The notes beneath the pieces were generated by a model. It saw only the letters and a program-made list of their open reading frames with translations, was not told the DNA's origin and searched no databases. This document shows, piece after piece, positions 8,696 to 18,062 of a stretch of 40,809 nucleotides of DNA. How positions within the stretch are numbered: position 1 is the stretch's first letter; every line of letters begins with the position of its first letter. The translations under genes were made by a program, and so were the position numbers. Source of the DNA: Rhodanobacter sp. (GTDB lineage Bacteria > Pseudomonadota > Gammaproteobacteria > Xanthomonadales > Rhodanobacteraceae); assembly GCA_004322005.1 (NCBI GenBank), contig SCRF01000007.1, positions 1 to 40,809 of the forward strand, in the 5' to 3' direction.

Positions 8696-10082
8696 CGAAC
8701 TGAGCATTTGTGTCCGGGACCTAGGCAAGCGCTACGAGATCTATGCGCAGCCTGCGGATCGGCTCAAGCAGATGATCATGCCGCGTGTCGACAAGGCGTT
8801 CGGCCGCGGGCAGCGTGCCTACTTCAAGGAGTTCTGGGCCTTGCGCGGTGCGTCGTTCGATGTGCGTCGCGGCGAGACGGTCGGCATCATCGGACGCAAC
8901 GGCTCGGGCAAGTCAACACTGCTGCAGATGGTGTGTGGAACTTTGCACCCCACGGAGGGCTCGGTGGCCGTGTACGGGCGTATCGCCGCGCTACTGGAGC
9001 TTGGCGCGGGCTTCAACCCGGAGTTCACCGGCAGGGAAAACGTCTACCTGAGCGGGCTTCTCTACGGCATCACGGAGAGCCGGTTGCGCGCCCGATTCCA
9101 GTCGATCGTGGATTTCGCCGACATCGGTGATTTCATCGATCAGCCGGTGAAAACCTATTCCAGTGGCATGTATGTGCGCCTCGCCTTCGCCATTGCTGCA
9201 CACGTCGATGCCGATACGCTGGTGATCGACGAGGCGCTCAGCGTCGGCGACGTGCGCTTCACACAGAAGTGTATGCGCTTCCTGCGCGAGTTTCAGAAGC
9301 GCGGAACGTTGCTGTTCGTGAGCCACGATACCGGCGCGGTCACCAACCTGTGCAGCCGGGCTATCTGGCTGGACAAGGGCAGGCAAGTGATGGACGGCCC
9401 TGCGCGCGACGTCGTCGAGTGCTACCTCGCCGAGCAGCACGCGGCTGACCGGGCCACGCTGGGTGAATCGGTGAAAGTGAAGGTAGCGATGGAGGGAGAG
9501 GTAACCGCGGTTAATGACGGCTATGCAATGCCGGAGGACGTGATCGACCCCCGCAGGGCCCTGTTGAACGGAGGGGTGATGCGCAACCTGGTCGAGGTGT
9601 TCGAGTTCGATCCGGAGCGGATACATTCCGAGTTCGGCACCGGGGCGGCGCGTATCGTCGGTGTGCAACTGCTGGATGGCGAGGGAAAGGCGCACCGGCT
9701 GATCGCGGGTGGCGAGGTCGCCGACCTGGCGATCGACGTGGAGGTGCTGGAGGCGATTGGTGCGCCGATCTTCGGCTTTTATGTGAAGGATCGGCTGGGG
9801 CAGCGGATCTTCGGCGACAACACCTACGTCAGCTACCGCGAGCGGCCTGTCCAGGCGCAGCCTGGCATCCGCCTGCGTGCACATTTCCGTTTCCGCATGC
9901 CGGTGTTGCCCAGCGGCGACTATTCGGTCGACGTTGCGCTGGCTACCGGCACGCAGGAGAACCACACCCAGCAACACTGGATCCACGATGCAATCAACTT
10001 CAAGGCGCACGAAAGCACCATGCGCCACGGCCTGGTCGGCATTCCCATGCATGCAATCGAGATCGAACAGGTGGAGGTGTAG
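8685..10082 (+). CDS. wzt: Wzt, O-antigen ABC transporter ATPase with C-terminal sugar-binding domain
   Basis: This 465-residue ATPase partners Wzm. The nucleotide-binding domain (about 1-245) has Walker A GRNGSGKST near residue 70, the signature YSSGMYVRLAFA, Walker B TLVIDEALSVGD and the switch LFVSHD. After a linker, a beta-rich C-terminal domain (about 305-460) has the Wzt-C pattern, with GVQLLDGEGK and FGFYVKDRLGQRIFGDNTY. In characterised systems this domain reads the terminal modification on the finished glycan, so its presence implies a chain-terminating cap. The methyltransferase in the next gene is the obvious source. The start at 8685 overlaps wzm. An ATG twelve codons upstream is less likely. 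Confidence 0.93.
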   Translation: MSSDELSICVRDLGKRYEIYAQPADRLKQMIMPRVDKAFGRGQRAYFKEFWALRGASFDVRRGETVGIIGRNGSGKSTLLQMVCGTLHPTEGSVAVYGRIAALLELGAGFNPEFTGRENVYLSGLLYGITESRLRARFQSIVDFADIGDFIDQPVKTYSSGMYVRLAFAIAAHVDADTLVIDEALSVGDVRFTQKCMRFLREFQKRGTLLFVSHDTGAVTNLCSRAIWLDKGRQVMDGPARDVVECYLAEQHAADRATLGESVKVKVAMEGEVTAVNDGYAMPEDVIDPRRALLNGGVMRNLVEVFEFDPERIHSEFGTGAARIVGVQLLDGEGKAHRLIAGGEVADLAIDVEVLEAIGAPIFGFYVKDRLGQRIFGDNTYVSYRERPVQAQPGIRLRAHFRFRMPVLPSGDYSVDVALATGTQENHTQQHWIHDAINFKAHESTMRHGLVGIPMHAIEIEQVEV

Positions 10083-10085
10083 CCG

Positions 10086-13000
10086 ATGAAGTTCACCGGT
10101 GAGCGCTATGTGCCGACGGAGCAAGGAGAGATCCGCCACGAGCACCTGCACCGCTACGCGTGGTGCAAGCCACTTGTCACCGGCAAGGATGTGCTCGACA
10201 TCGCGTGCGGCGAGGGCTACGGGAGCGTGATGCTGGCCCGCCAGGCCCGCAGTGTGAAGGGCGTGGACATTGCCGAAAGCGCGGTCGAGCACGCCCGCGC
10301 CACGTATGGCGGCGTCCAGGGGCTGGAGTTCCTGTGCGGAGACGCCGCCCGGATCCCGCTGGATGATCACAGCGTCGACGTGGTGGTCTCCTTCGAGACC
10401 ATCGAGCATCACGATCGCCATCGGGAGATGCTCAGCGAGATCGGCCGCGTCCTGCGGCCCAATGGGTTACTGGTCATTTCTTCGCCGAACCGTGTCGTCT
10501 ACTCGGAGCAGGCAGGGCACCACAACGAATTCCACGTCAAGGAACTGGACTTCGCCGAATTCGACGCCGTACTCCGTGAACAGTTCGATGACATCTGCTA
10601 TTTCGGCCAGCGGCTTGCAGTCGGATCGTCGATCTTTACGCTGCAGCCCGAGTCCGCCAGCCGCACGTACGATGCATTGACCGACACTGGTTCTGAGGTA
10701 GCTGAGCGCGCGGCATCCTTGTCCGATCCGGTGTATTTCATCGCCGTCGCGGGGAAACTTGTGGATGCGTGTCAGCGGCTCCATCCATCCGTCCTGTTCT
10801 CCGAAGCAGAGGATCTCTATACCCACCATCGCGAAGTTGCGCGCTGGGCTACCCGATTGAACGCGGAGCTGAGCGATCTGCACCAACGTCACGGCCGTAC
10901 GGCGGCTGATCATGAGGAGGCCGTGGCCTGGGCACAGGGGCTGGAAAGAGACCTCCGCGACCTGCGTGAAGTCCATGCAAAGACGGCCGCGGATCATGAA
11001 GAGATTTCCGCGTGGGCAAAACGTCTGGTCGCCGAATTGCAGGCCTCACGGACACGCATCGAGGAATTGGAAAAAGCGCAAGGAGGGGATGTGGTAGTGC
11101 TGGAGGGGGAGCTACGCGAGCTCCGCGTGAATCAGGCCCGGATGGCTGCGGACTACAAACAATTGCAGGTGCGGGCGCAAGGGTTGGATGTCCAGCTTGC
11201 AAGCTTGCAGGCGGTAAATGCGAAGGCAGTGGAAGATCATGAGGGCGTTTCCGCCCGAGTGAAGGGGCTGGATGCCGAGCTGATGGCTGCCAGGAACCGC
11301 ATTGGCGAGCTCACGGAAGACGCCGAGGATGCCAAGGCGGCATCTGCCAGGCTCGCCGTGCTGGAGGGAGAGCTACACGAGCTCCGCGTGAATCAGGCCC
11401 GGATGGCTGCGGACTACAAACAATTGCAGGTGCGGGCGCAAGGGTTGGATGTCCAGCTTGCAAGCTTGCAGGCGGTACATGCAAAGGCAGTGGAAGATCA
11501 TGAGGGCGTTTCCGCCCGAGTGAAGGGGCTGGATGTCGAGCTGATGGCTGCCAGGAACCGTATTGGCGAGCTCACAGAAGACGCCGAGGGCGCCAAGGCA
11601 GCATCTGCCGGGCTAACCACACTACTGGCCGAAAGTCAGGCCGAAGGCATGGCTTTGCGTGATAGTATTACTGCTTGCAATCGGGAACTGCTGGATTACA
11701 AGCAGGAATATGCAACATTGCACGATGTCCACGTGCAACTGTCGAAGCAGTACAGCGAATCAACAGGGAGCTTGCGGGCATTGGAGCAGCAGATTCAGGA
11801 TGTGGTGGATGCTCGCCGCAAGGTTGAAGCCGAGTTGTCTCTTGCAAGACAGGAGATGGACGAGGAGCGTCGCCAACGCGAGTCGCTGGCCTCCCAGTTA
11901 CGCGATCTCGCCGAATTGCATGCGGCGCAGAGCAGAGCCAACGAACGACTGACGGCGCGTATCCGGTCGCTGGAGGTCGATGCGGTACTCGCTCATACCC
12001 AGTTGCGCGACATCCGGGAGTCACGATCCTGGCGCATGACGGCCCCGTTGAGATTGATAGGCCACCTTGCCAGGGGCAACCTGCCAGCCGTTTTGCGCGC
12101 ACGCCGGGTCCGGACGGCCGCGGGGCCATTGCCTGTGACGGCACCGCCGCCTCTCGTAGGGATATCTCCTGCGGCGGCTTCACCCGTCGTGGAGGCTCCC
12201 ACGATGGACATTACCGGCCTCCAGTTCCCGTCTTTTGCCGAACCTCTGGTCAGCATCGTCATTCCGACCTATGGCCAGCCGGGCTATACCCTAGGCTGCC
12301 TGCGCTCGATAGCCGGGCATCAGCCGTCCGTACCGTTCGAGGTGATCGTCGTGGAGGACGCCTCCGGTGACATCAGCATGGCGTGCCTTCGCGACGTGCC
12401 CGGCCTGCGCTACGAGGAAAATCCGCAAAATCTCGGCTTCGTGCGCTCATGCAACCGGGCCTCGACGCTCATTCGAGGCAGGTATCTCTACTTGCTCAAC
12501 AACGACACGGAGGTTACCGAGGGCTGGCTTGATGCCATGCTGGACGTGTTCAATCGCCACCCCGATTGCGGCATGGTGGGGTCCAAGCTGATCTACCCGG
12601 ACGGTCGCCAGCAGGAGGCCGGTGGCATCGTCTGGAACGATGCCAGTGCCTGGAATTACGGTCGCCTCGACAATCCCGAGCGAAGCATCTACAACTATCT
12701 GCGTGAAACCGACTACTGCTCGGGTGCCTCGCTGCTGATTCCGGGCGAGTTGTTCGCGCAGCTTGGTCGCTTTGACGAAATGTACGTGCCGGCCTATTGT
12801 GAGGACACCGATCTGGCGTTCAAGGTGCGTGCGCACGGCTTGAAAGTCTATTACCAGCCCCGGTCCGTGGTGATCCATCACGAAGGCATCTCGCACGGCA
12901 CCGACCTCAATGCCGGCATCAAGGCGTACCAGGTCGAGAACCAGCGCAAGTTCCGCGAACGTTGGAAGCAGGAGCTCAAGGCGAACCATTTTCCCAATGG

Positions 13001-14189
13001 GGAGCAGGTGGCGCTTGCCCGTGGACGCACGTCCGGTCGCCCGGTCGTACTCGTCGTCGACCACTACATCCCGCAGCCGGATCGGGATGCCGGGTCGCGT
13101 ACGATGTGGCAGTTCATGCAGATGTTCCGTAAACAGGGCATCGAAGTGAAGTTCTGGCCGGATAACCTGTGGTATGACCCGGTCTATACGAGCCTGCTGC
13201 AGGATGCCGGCATCGAGGTCATTTATGGCCCGGAGTACCACAAGGGCTTCGAGGACTGGATGCGCGAGAATGGCTGCTTCGTGGACTGCGTCCTGCTTAG
13301 CCGTCCGCACGTGTCGATCGAATTCATCGATGTCATTCGGCGCTACTCGGCGGCGCACATCCTCTACTACGGACACGATATCCATTATCTGCGTATTGAG
13401 GAGCAGCTGAAGATCCAGCCGAGTAAGGAGCTGCAGCGCGAGCGCGAGCGCTTCGTCTTGATGGAGCAGGAAGTCTGGTCGCGGGTCGACACCATCTATT
13501 ACCCGGCCGATGGCGAAACGGAGCGTGTTGGAAGCTGGCTGAGGCAGAACGGGCACAAGGCCCAGACGCACACCATTCCGGTATACGCGTTCGACAGTTT
13601 CCCCGAGGCACCCGAGCGCAATTTGGCGGAGCGGCGCGACCTGGTTTTCGTAGCCGGGTTTGCCCATGCACCGAACGTCGATGCCGCGCGCTGGTTCGTG
13701 TCGGAAGTCTTTCCGCTGGTGCAGGATGCGGCGCCCGGTACCCATCTTTATCTGGTCGGTTCCAATCCCACGGACGATGTAAAGGCGCTGGGCAGCGACC
13801 TCGTGACTGTCACCGGCTTCGTTTCCGACGAGGAGCTCGCGAGCTGGTATCACGCATCACGCGTGGCGGTGGCTCCGTTGCGTTTCGGCGGCGGCATGAA
13901 GGGCAAGGTCATCGAAGCAATGCGTTTCGGTCTGCCTTGCGTGACAACCGGTACCGGCGCGCAAGGGCTGCAGGACGCGCAATCCTTTCTGCAGGTGAGC
14001 GATGAGCCGGCGACCATGGCTGCAATGATCGTCACCTTGCTCAATGATGATGTGCTCTGGGAGAGGATATCGCGCGTGTCGCAGGATTTCGTGCGCGAGC
14101 GGTTCTCTGAGGCTGCCCTGTGGCGTATCGTCTCCCGCGATATGGATTGGCCGAACCTGGTCGAGGCTGCAAAGCGTCGCTTCCGGTGA
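10086..14189 (+). CDS. Methyltransferase / coiled-coil / GT2 / GT4 fusion, candidate chain builder and terminator
   Basis: A 1367-residue multidomain protein. Residues about 1-200 form a class I SAM methyltransferase ([12 protein letters not shown] near 36, then [14 protein letters not shown]). Residues about 245-640 are a long coiled coil built from 28-residue units beginning DHEE/DYKQ/DHEG, with one 87-residue block repeated in tandem. An [11 protein letters not shown] linker follows. Next is a GT2 domain (about 720-965; [30 protein letters not shown]), then a GT-B/GT4 domain (about 985-1360; [37 protein letters not shown]). The order methyltransferase-GT-GT matches WsaE of Geobacillus, which builds and O-methylates a rhamnan. 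The methyltransferase plus coiled coil recalls the WbdD chain-length ruler of E. coli O9a, but no kinase domain is seen. Role inferred: synthesis, capping and length control of the O chain. Confidence 0.8.
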   Translation: MKFTGERYVPTEQGEIRHEHLHRYAWCKPLVTGKDVLDIACGEGYGSVMLARQARSVKGVDIAESAVEHARATYGGVQGLEFLCGDAARIPLDDHSVDVVVSFETIEHHDRHREMLSEIGRVLRPNGLLVISSPNRVVYSEQAGHHNEFHVKELDFAEFDAVLREQFDDICYFGQRLAVGSSIFTLQPESASRTYDALTDTGSEVAERAASLSDPVYFIAVAGKLVDACQRLHPSVLFSEAEDLYTHHREVARWATRLNAELSDLHQRHGRTAADHEEAVAWAQGLERDLRDLREVHAKTAADHEEISAWAKRLVAELQASRTRIEELEKAQGGDVVVLEGELRELRVNQARMAADYKQLQVRAQGLDVQLASLQAVNAKAVEDHEGVSARVKGLDAELMAARNRIGELTEDAEDAKAASARLAVLEGELHELRVNQARMAADYKQLQVRAQGLDVQLASLQAVHAKAVEDHEGVSARVKGLDVELMAARNRIGELTEDAEGAKAASAGLTTLLAESQAEGMALRDSITACNRELLDYKQEYATLHDVHVQLSKQYSESTGSLRALEQQIQDVVDARRKVEAELSLARQEMDEERRQRESLASQLRDLAELHAAQSRANERLTARIRSLEVDAVLAHTQLRDIRESRSWRMTAPLRLIGHLARGNLPAVLRARRVRTAAGPLPVTAPPPLVGISPAAASPVVEAPTMDITGLQFPSFAEPLVSIVIPTYGQPGYTLGCLRSIAGHQPSVPFEVIVVEDASGDISMACLRDVPGLRYEENPQNLGFVRSCNRASTLIRGRYLYLLNNDTEVTEGWLDAMLDVFNRHPDCGMVGSKLIYPDGRQQEAGGIVWNDASAWNYGRLDNPERSIYNYLRETDYCSGASLLIPGELFAQLGRFDEMYVPAYCEDTDLAFKVRAHGLKVYYQPRSVVIHHEGISHGTDLNAGIKAYQVENQRKFRERWKQELKANHFPNGEQVALARGRTSGRPVVLVVDHYIPQPDRDAGSRTMWQFMQMFRKQGIEVKFWPDNLWYDPVYTSLLQDAGIEVIYGPEYHKGFEDWMRENGCFVDCVLLSRPHVSIEFIDVIRRYSAAHILYYGHDIHYLRIEEQLKIQPSKELQRERERFVLMEQEVWSRVDTIYYPADGETERVGSWLRQNGHKAQTHTIPVYAFDSFPEAPERNLAERRDLVFVAGFAHAPNVDAARWFVSEVFPLVQDAAPGTHLYLVGSNPTDDVKALGSDLVTVTGFVSDEELASWYHASRVAVAPLRFGGGMKGKVIEAMRFGLPCVTTGTGAQGLQDAQSFLQVSDEPATMAAMIVTLLNDDVLWERISRVSQDFVRERFSEAALWRIVSRDMDWPNLVEAAKRRFR
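11100..11621 (+). repeat. 261-bp in-frame tandem duplication inside the coiled-coil region
   Basis: Bases 11100-11360 and 11361-11621 are direct tandem copies of 261 bp, encoding 87 residues each and differing at about a dozen positions by eye before the last few codons. Each copy begins CTGGAGGG(G/A)GAGCTAC and carries the [11 protein letters not shown] and [11 protein letters not shown] units. The phase is preserved, so the coiled coil is simply longer. The high identity points to a recent unequal exchange, and the copy number could vary between strains. Confidence 0.95.
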
Positions 14190-14227
14190 GTCCGGGACTA
14201 CGAATTAGTGGATAGCAAGGCAGCTCA

Positions 14228-15193
14228 ATGAAAATTCTGATACTCGGTGCAACCGGATTTGTGGGCTCCTACCTGATGGAGCGGGCGCTGGACGCCGGCC
14301 ACGAGGTCGTGGGCACGCATTACCACGCGACGGTCGACTCCAGCGAATGGCGCCCGTATGCGGATCGGCTGGTCCACTGCGACATCCGCTATCGGGAGCA
14401 GCTGGATCAGGTCATCGATCAGTCGCGCCCCGACGTGATCTACCTGCTTTCGGCCCAGAGCTATCCGGCTCTGTCCTGGCAGGCGCCGATCGAAACGCTC
14501 GAGACCAACGTGGTGGGTACGGCCAACGTCTACGAGGCGATCAAGGCTGCCGCTATCGACCCCGTCGTGGTGGTCGCCTGCTCCAGCGCGCAGTACGGCG
14601 AGGTATTGGCGGAGGACGTGCCAGTCAAGGAAAGCCACCCGCTGCGGCCGATGCATCCTTACGGCGTCAGCAAGGCCGCCACCGAGATGCTGGCCTTGCA
14701 GTACTGGTACAACAACAGGATCCGATCGGTGTGCGCGCGTATCTTCAACACCACGGGACCGCGCAAGTCAGGCGACGTCTGCGCCGACTTCACCCAGCGC
14801 ATGGCACGGATCGAAGCGGGACTGCTGCCGCCGGTGCTGAAGGTGGGCAACCTGCAGACCCATCGCGCCATCACCGATGTACGTGACCTGGCCAGTGCCC
14901 TTGAACTGCTTGCCGAACGGGGGCAGCCCGGCGAGGTCTACAATATCAGTGGTTCGCGCGCCTACAAGATCCAGGAGGTGGTCGACCTGGTGCGCCATCA
15001 CGCACTGGTGCCGGCCGAGGTGGCGGTGGATCCTGCCCTGCTCAGGCCCAGTGACGAGCCGGTCATCTTCGGCGACTCCACCCGCCTCGTGGCCGCCACC
15101 GGGTGGGCGCAGGGCGTGCCGTTGGAGAAAACAGTCGTCGACATGCTGGCCTACTGGCGCCAGCGCTTCCCCCGCGCGGGAGCGCGTCCATGA
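14228..15193 (+). CDS. Sugar-nucleotide SDR of the GMD/RMD clade, probably acting on GDP-heptose or GDP-mannose
   Basis: This 321-residue extended SDR has the NAD(P) loop GATGFVG at residues 8-14, the catalytic YGVSK (Tyr145, Lys149) and ARIFNTTGPRKSGD with RAITDVRDL downstream, the pattern of GDP-mannose 4,6-dehydratases and GDP-4-keto-6-deoxymannose reductases. The active-site strand reads CSSAQYG, where 4,6-dehydratases usually have a Ser/Thr-x-Glu; the missing Glu favours a reductase or epimerase. Its stop overlaps the hddA start by four bases, placing it with the GDP-D-glycero-D-manno-heptose genes. Related SDRs make GDP-6-deoxy-heptoses in Yersinia, Campylobacter and Burkholderia capsule or O-antigen loci. 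Exact reaction unknown. Confidence 0.7.
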   Translation: MKILILGATGFVGSYLMERALDAGHEVVGTHYHATVDSSEWRPYADRLVHCDIRYREQLDQVIDQSRPDVIYLLSAQSYPALSWQAPIETLETNVVGTANVYEAIKAAAIDPVVVVACSSAQYGEVLAEDVPVKESHPLRPMHPYGVSKAATEMLALQYWYNNRIRSVCARIFNTTGPRKSGDVCADFTQRMARIEAGLLPPVLKVGNLQTHRAITDVRDLASALELLAERGQPGEVYNISGSRAYKIQEVVDLVRHHALVPAEVAVDPALLRPSDEPVIFGDSTRLVAATGWAQGVPLEKTVVDMLAYWRQRFPRAGARP

Positions 15194-16233
15194 TCTCGCC
15201 TATGGCCACGCGCGCGCGCGCGCCGCTGCGACTGGGCTTGGCCGGCGGCGGCACCGACGTATCACCGTACTGCGACGTGTACGGCGGCCATGTCATGAAC
15301 GTCACCATCGATCGCTATGCCTATGCGTTGGTCGGGGATTCCGAGGACGGCAAGGTGCATTTCCAGGCGATCGACGTCGGCGTCGAGGAATCGTTTGTAC
15401 TAGGGAACGGGGAGTTGCCGCCGCACGGTCCGCTCAAGCTGTTGAAGGGCGTCTATACGCGCGTGGTACGTGACTATCTGAACGGGCGCATGCCCGCGCT
15501 GCAGGTGCAGACCTTCTCCGACGCGCCGCCCGGTTCGGGGCTCGGTTCGTCTTCCACGATGGTGGTGGCGCTGCTGCAGGCCTTCGTGGAGCATTTTTCC
15601 CTCCCGCTGGGGGAGTACGAAGTTGCCCACCTGGCCTACGACATCGAGCGCAACGACCTTCGACTTGCCGGCGGCAAGCAGGACCAGTACGCGGCCACCT
15701 TCGGCGGCTTCAACTTCATGGAGTTCTATGGCGACAACCGCGTCGTCGTGAATCCGCTGCGGGTGAAGGACTGGGTGTGGGCCGAACTGGAAGCCTCGCT
15801 GGTGCTGTATTTCACCGGTGTCTCGCGTGCCTCGGCGGACATCATCGACCAGCAGTCCCGCAACATCGGCGACAAGAACACTGCATCAATCGACGCCATG
15901 CATCGGCTCAAGGAAGAGGCCGTCCAGATGAAGGAGTGCGTGCTCAAAGGCGATCTGCGCCGCCTGGAGACCACGCTGCAGGCTGGCTGGGAAGCCAAGA
16001 AGAAAACGGCCAACAGCATCAGCAATCCGCTGATCGAATCGGTGGAGCGCGTCGCTTTCATGAACGGAGCACGGGCGGCCAAGGTTTCCGGCGCGGGCGG
16101 CGGCGGCTTCATGATGTTTCTCTGCGACCCCTCGTCGCGGTTGCAGCTGAGCCGAGCGCTGTGCAACGAAGGCGGCAGCATCCTCGATTTCCACTTTACC
16201 CAGCAAGGGGCACGGTCATGGCAAGTGCGCTGA
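15190..16233 (+). CDS. hddA: HddA, D-glycero-alpha-D-manno-heptose-7-phosphate kinase
   Basis: HddA phosphorylates C1 of D-glycero-D-manno-heptose 7-phosphate with alpha configuration, the step that commits to GDP-heptose rather than ADP-heptose. The 347-residue protein is a GHMP kinase: APLRLGLAGGGTDVSPY at the N terminus, the ATP loop PPGSGLGSSSTM and the C-terminal KVSGAGGGGFMMF. The ATG chosen overlaps the previous stop as ATGA; a second Met is four codons later. The upstream extension of the frame lies inside the SDR gene and is not conserved-looking. Length fits the family. Confidence 0.93.
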   Translation: MISPMATRARAPLRLGLAGGGTDVSPYCDVYGGHVMNVTIDRYAYALVGDSEDGKVHFQAIDVGVEESFVLGNGELPPHGPLKLLKGVYTRVVRDYLNGRMPALQVQTFSDAPPGSGLGSSSTMVVALLQAFVEHFSLPLGEYEVAHLAYDIERNDLRLAGGKQDQYAATFGGFNFMEFYGDNRVVVNPLRVKDWVWAELEASLVLYFTGVSRASADIIDQQSRNIGDKNTASIDAMHRLKEEAVQMKECVLKGDLRRLETTLQAGWEAKKKTANSISNPLIESVERVAFMNGARAAKVSGAGGGGFMMFLCDPSSRLQLSRALCNEGGSILDFHFTQQGARSWQVR

Positions 16234-16814
16234 AGGAACGCATCGGCGTCGAATTCAACAAGACGGTCAGTCTTCTGCAGCAGATGTCGCACGACGACGC
16301 ACTGCACGAGCTGATCCTGCAAGCGGTGGACCTTTCCGTACAGGCGCTGAAGCGTGGCAACAAGCTGCTGTTCGCCGGCAACGGCGGCAGCGCCGCTGAC
16401 GCACAGCACTGGGCTGGCGAACTGGTCAGCCGCTTCTACTACGACAGGCCAGGGTTGCCGGCTATCGCGCTGACCACCGACACCAGCATCATGACGGCCA
16501 TAGGCAACGACTACGGCTACGACTACGTCTTCGCCCGCCAGGTCGAGGCACTCGGGCAGCAGGGCGACGTGCTGTTCGCTATTTCCACCTCCGGCAACTC
16601 CCGCAACATCGTCCGTGCCATCGAGGCGGCCCGCGAGAAGCGCATGATGACGATCGGTCTCACGGGGCAGGGTGGCGGGAAGATGGCCGGCATGTGCGAC
16701 CTGTGCTTCCGTGTACCCTCCGGCGAAACGCCGCGCATCCAGGAAGGGCACGAGGCGTTGGGACACATGCTTTGCGCCCTGATCGAGGCCGAGATGTTCC
16801 CGCGTGGCGACTGA
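16218..16814 (+). CDS. gmhA: GmhA, phosphoheptose isomerase
   Basis: GmhA converts sedoheptulose 7-phosphate to D-glycero-D-manno-heptose 7-phosphate. The 198-residue SIS-fold protein has FAGNGGSAADAQHWAGELVS, AIGNDYGYDYVFARQVEAL, ISTSGNSRNIV and the C-terminal QEGHEALGHMLCALIE, which holds the metal-binding His. Length is typical. It overlaps hddA by 16 bases and hddC by 11. A second, core-LPS gmhA is usual elsewhere in such genomes; this copy is evidently dedicated to the cluster. Confidence 0.95.
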   Translation: MASALKERIGVEFNKTVSLLQQMSHDDALHELILQAVDLSVQALKRGNKLLFAGNGGSAADAQHWAGELVSRFYYDRPGLPAIALTTDTSIMTAIGNDYGYDYVFARQVEALGQQGDVLFAISTSGNSRNIVRAIEAAREKRMMTIGLTGQGGGKMAGMCDLCFRVPSGETPRIQEGHEALGHMLCALIEAEMFPRGD

Positions 16815-17502
16815 CGAAGCCATCGTCCTGGTGGGTGGGTTGGGCACTCGTCTCAGGGCCGTCGTCAGCGGCGTACCCAAGCCGCTTGCCCCGGTGGCAG
16901 GGCGGCCGTTTCTTGCCTGGCTGCTCGATCGCCTCGCCGAAGAGGGTATGCGTCACGTAGTGCTGGCTGCCGGATACCTGGCCGAACGCGTGGTCGACGC
17001 CATCGGGCAGGAGTGGAGCGGCATCCAGGTGGACTATTCCATTGAGTCCGCGCCCCTCGGCACGGGTGGTGCCGTGCGCCAGGCCTGCAACATGCTGCGA
17101 GGGGATGCGGCACACGTGCTCAACGGCGACACCTTCCTGCGCTATGACATGCATGCATTGGAGCGGGCCACGCGGCAGTCTGGCGCCGACCTGGGCATGG
17201 CGCTAGCCCGAGTGGGTGACGTTGCGCGTTACGGAGCCGTGGTCCGCGATGGAACACGCATCGAAGGTTTCAGGGAAAAGGGCGAGAACGGCCCCGGTTA
17301 CATCAACGCGGGAAGCTACTACCTGACTTCCGCAACCATCCGGGCGCTGCCGACGGAGCCGGCATTCTCCTTCGAAACCCGCGTGCTCGCACCGCTCACG
17401 GTGGCGGGACGGGTCTGTGGATTCGATGCTACCAGCGGATTCATCGACATCGGCGTGCCGGAAGACTACAAGCAGGCGCAAAGCCTGTTCGGTGTCGCGT
17501 GA
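16804..17502 (+). CDS. hddC: HddC, D-glycero-alpha-D-manno-heptose-1-phosphate guanylyltransferase
   Basis: HddC joins heptose-1-phosphate to GTP to form GDP-D-glycero-alpha-D-manno-heptose. The 232-residue nucleotidyltransferase begins with VLVGGLGTRLRAVVSGVPKP, followed by APVAGRPFLAWLLD, GTGGAVRQA, the metal-binding LNGDTFL and GFIDIGVPEDY at the end. The start is a GTG inside the gmhA 3' end, giving an 11-base overlap; no upstream ATG gives a better N terminus. Length matches the family. It completes the activation step of the heptose pathway. Confidence 0.93.
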   Translation: MATDEAIVLVGGLGTRLRAVVSGVPKPLAPVAGRPFLAWLLDRLAEEGMRHVVLAAGYLAERVVDAIGQEWSGIQVDYSIESAPLGTGGAVRQACNMLRGDAAHVLNGDTFLRYDMHALERATRQSGADLGMALARVGDVARYGAVVRDGTRIEGFREKGENGPGYINAGSYYLTSATIRALPTEPAFSFETRVLAPLTVAGRVCGFDATSGFIDIGVPEDYKQAQSLFGVA

Positions 17503-18062
17503 TGCCGGTCGAAATCGCCAAACCGTATCTGGATCCCCATGCGGAGGAGTTGCTGGCGGCTATCCCCGCGCCCCGCAAGGCGTTGTTCCTGGACCGGGAC
17601 GGCGTGATCAATGTCGACCACGGCTACGTGCACAAGCCGGAGGACACCGAATGGGTGCCGGGCATCTTCAAGTTGTGTGCGGAGGCACAGCGGGCCGGCT
17701 ATCTGCTGGTCGTGGTTACAAATCAGGCGGGAATCGCGCGCGGGTACTACAGCGTGGAGGAGTTCATGGCCTATACGCGGTGGGTGCACGAACAGTTTGC
17801 GTTGAAAGGCACGCCGTTTGTTGCAACATATTACTGCCCGCATCATCCAGAGTTTGCGCCTGGGTGTGAATGCAGGAAGCCATCACCCGGAATGATCTCT
17901 GCCGCCCTTGCCGATTTCGAGATCGAGGCGATGAATTGTGCGATTATCGGTGATAAGAAAACCGATCTTCAGGCAGGGTTGGCAGCTGGGCTTATGAAGA
18001 ATCGTCTGATTTATTCGGCAAATAAAAGTCTATTCTATATTTCGCGTGAGTTGGATCTATGA
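17502..18062 (+). CDS. gmhB: GmhB, D-glycero-D-manno-heptose-1,7-bisphosphate 7-phosphatase
   Basis: GmhB removes the 7-phosphate from heptose 1,7-bisphosphate between the HddA and HddC steps. The 186-residue HAD phosphatase has LFLDRDGVINVDHGYVH (nucleophile and acid-base Asp), VVVTNQAGIARG, the zinc site CPHHPEF-APGCECRKPSPGM and IIGDKKTDLQAG. The ATG overlaps the hddC stop by one base (TGATG); a GTG one codon earlier is possible. In its last third base composition becomes AT-richer, continuing into the next gene. With gmhA, hddA and hddC this is a complete GDP-heptose set. Confidence 0.94.
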   Translation: MPVEIAKPYLDPHAEELLAAIPAPRKALFLDRDGVINVDHGYVHKPEDTEWVPGIFKLCAEAQRAGYLLVVVTNQAGIARGYYSVEEFMAYTRWVHEQFALKGTPFVATYYCPHHPEFAPGCECRKPSPGMISAALADFEIEAMNCAIIGDKKTDLQAGLAAGLMKNRLIYSANKSLFYISRELDL

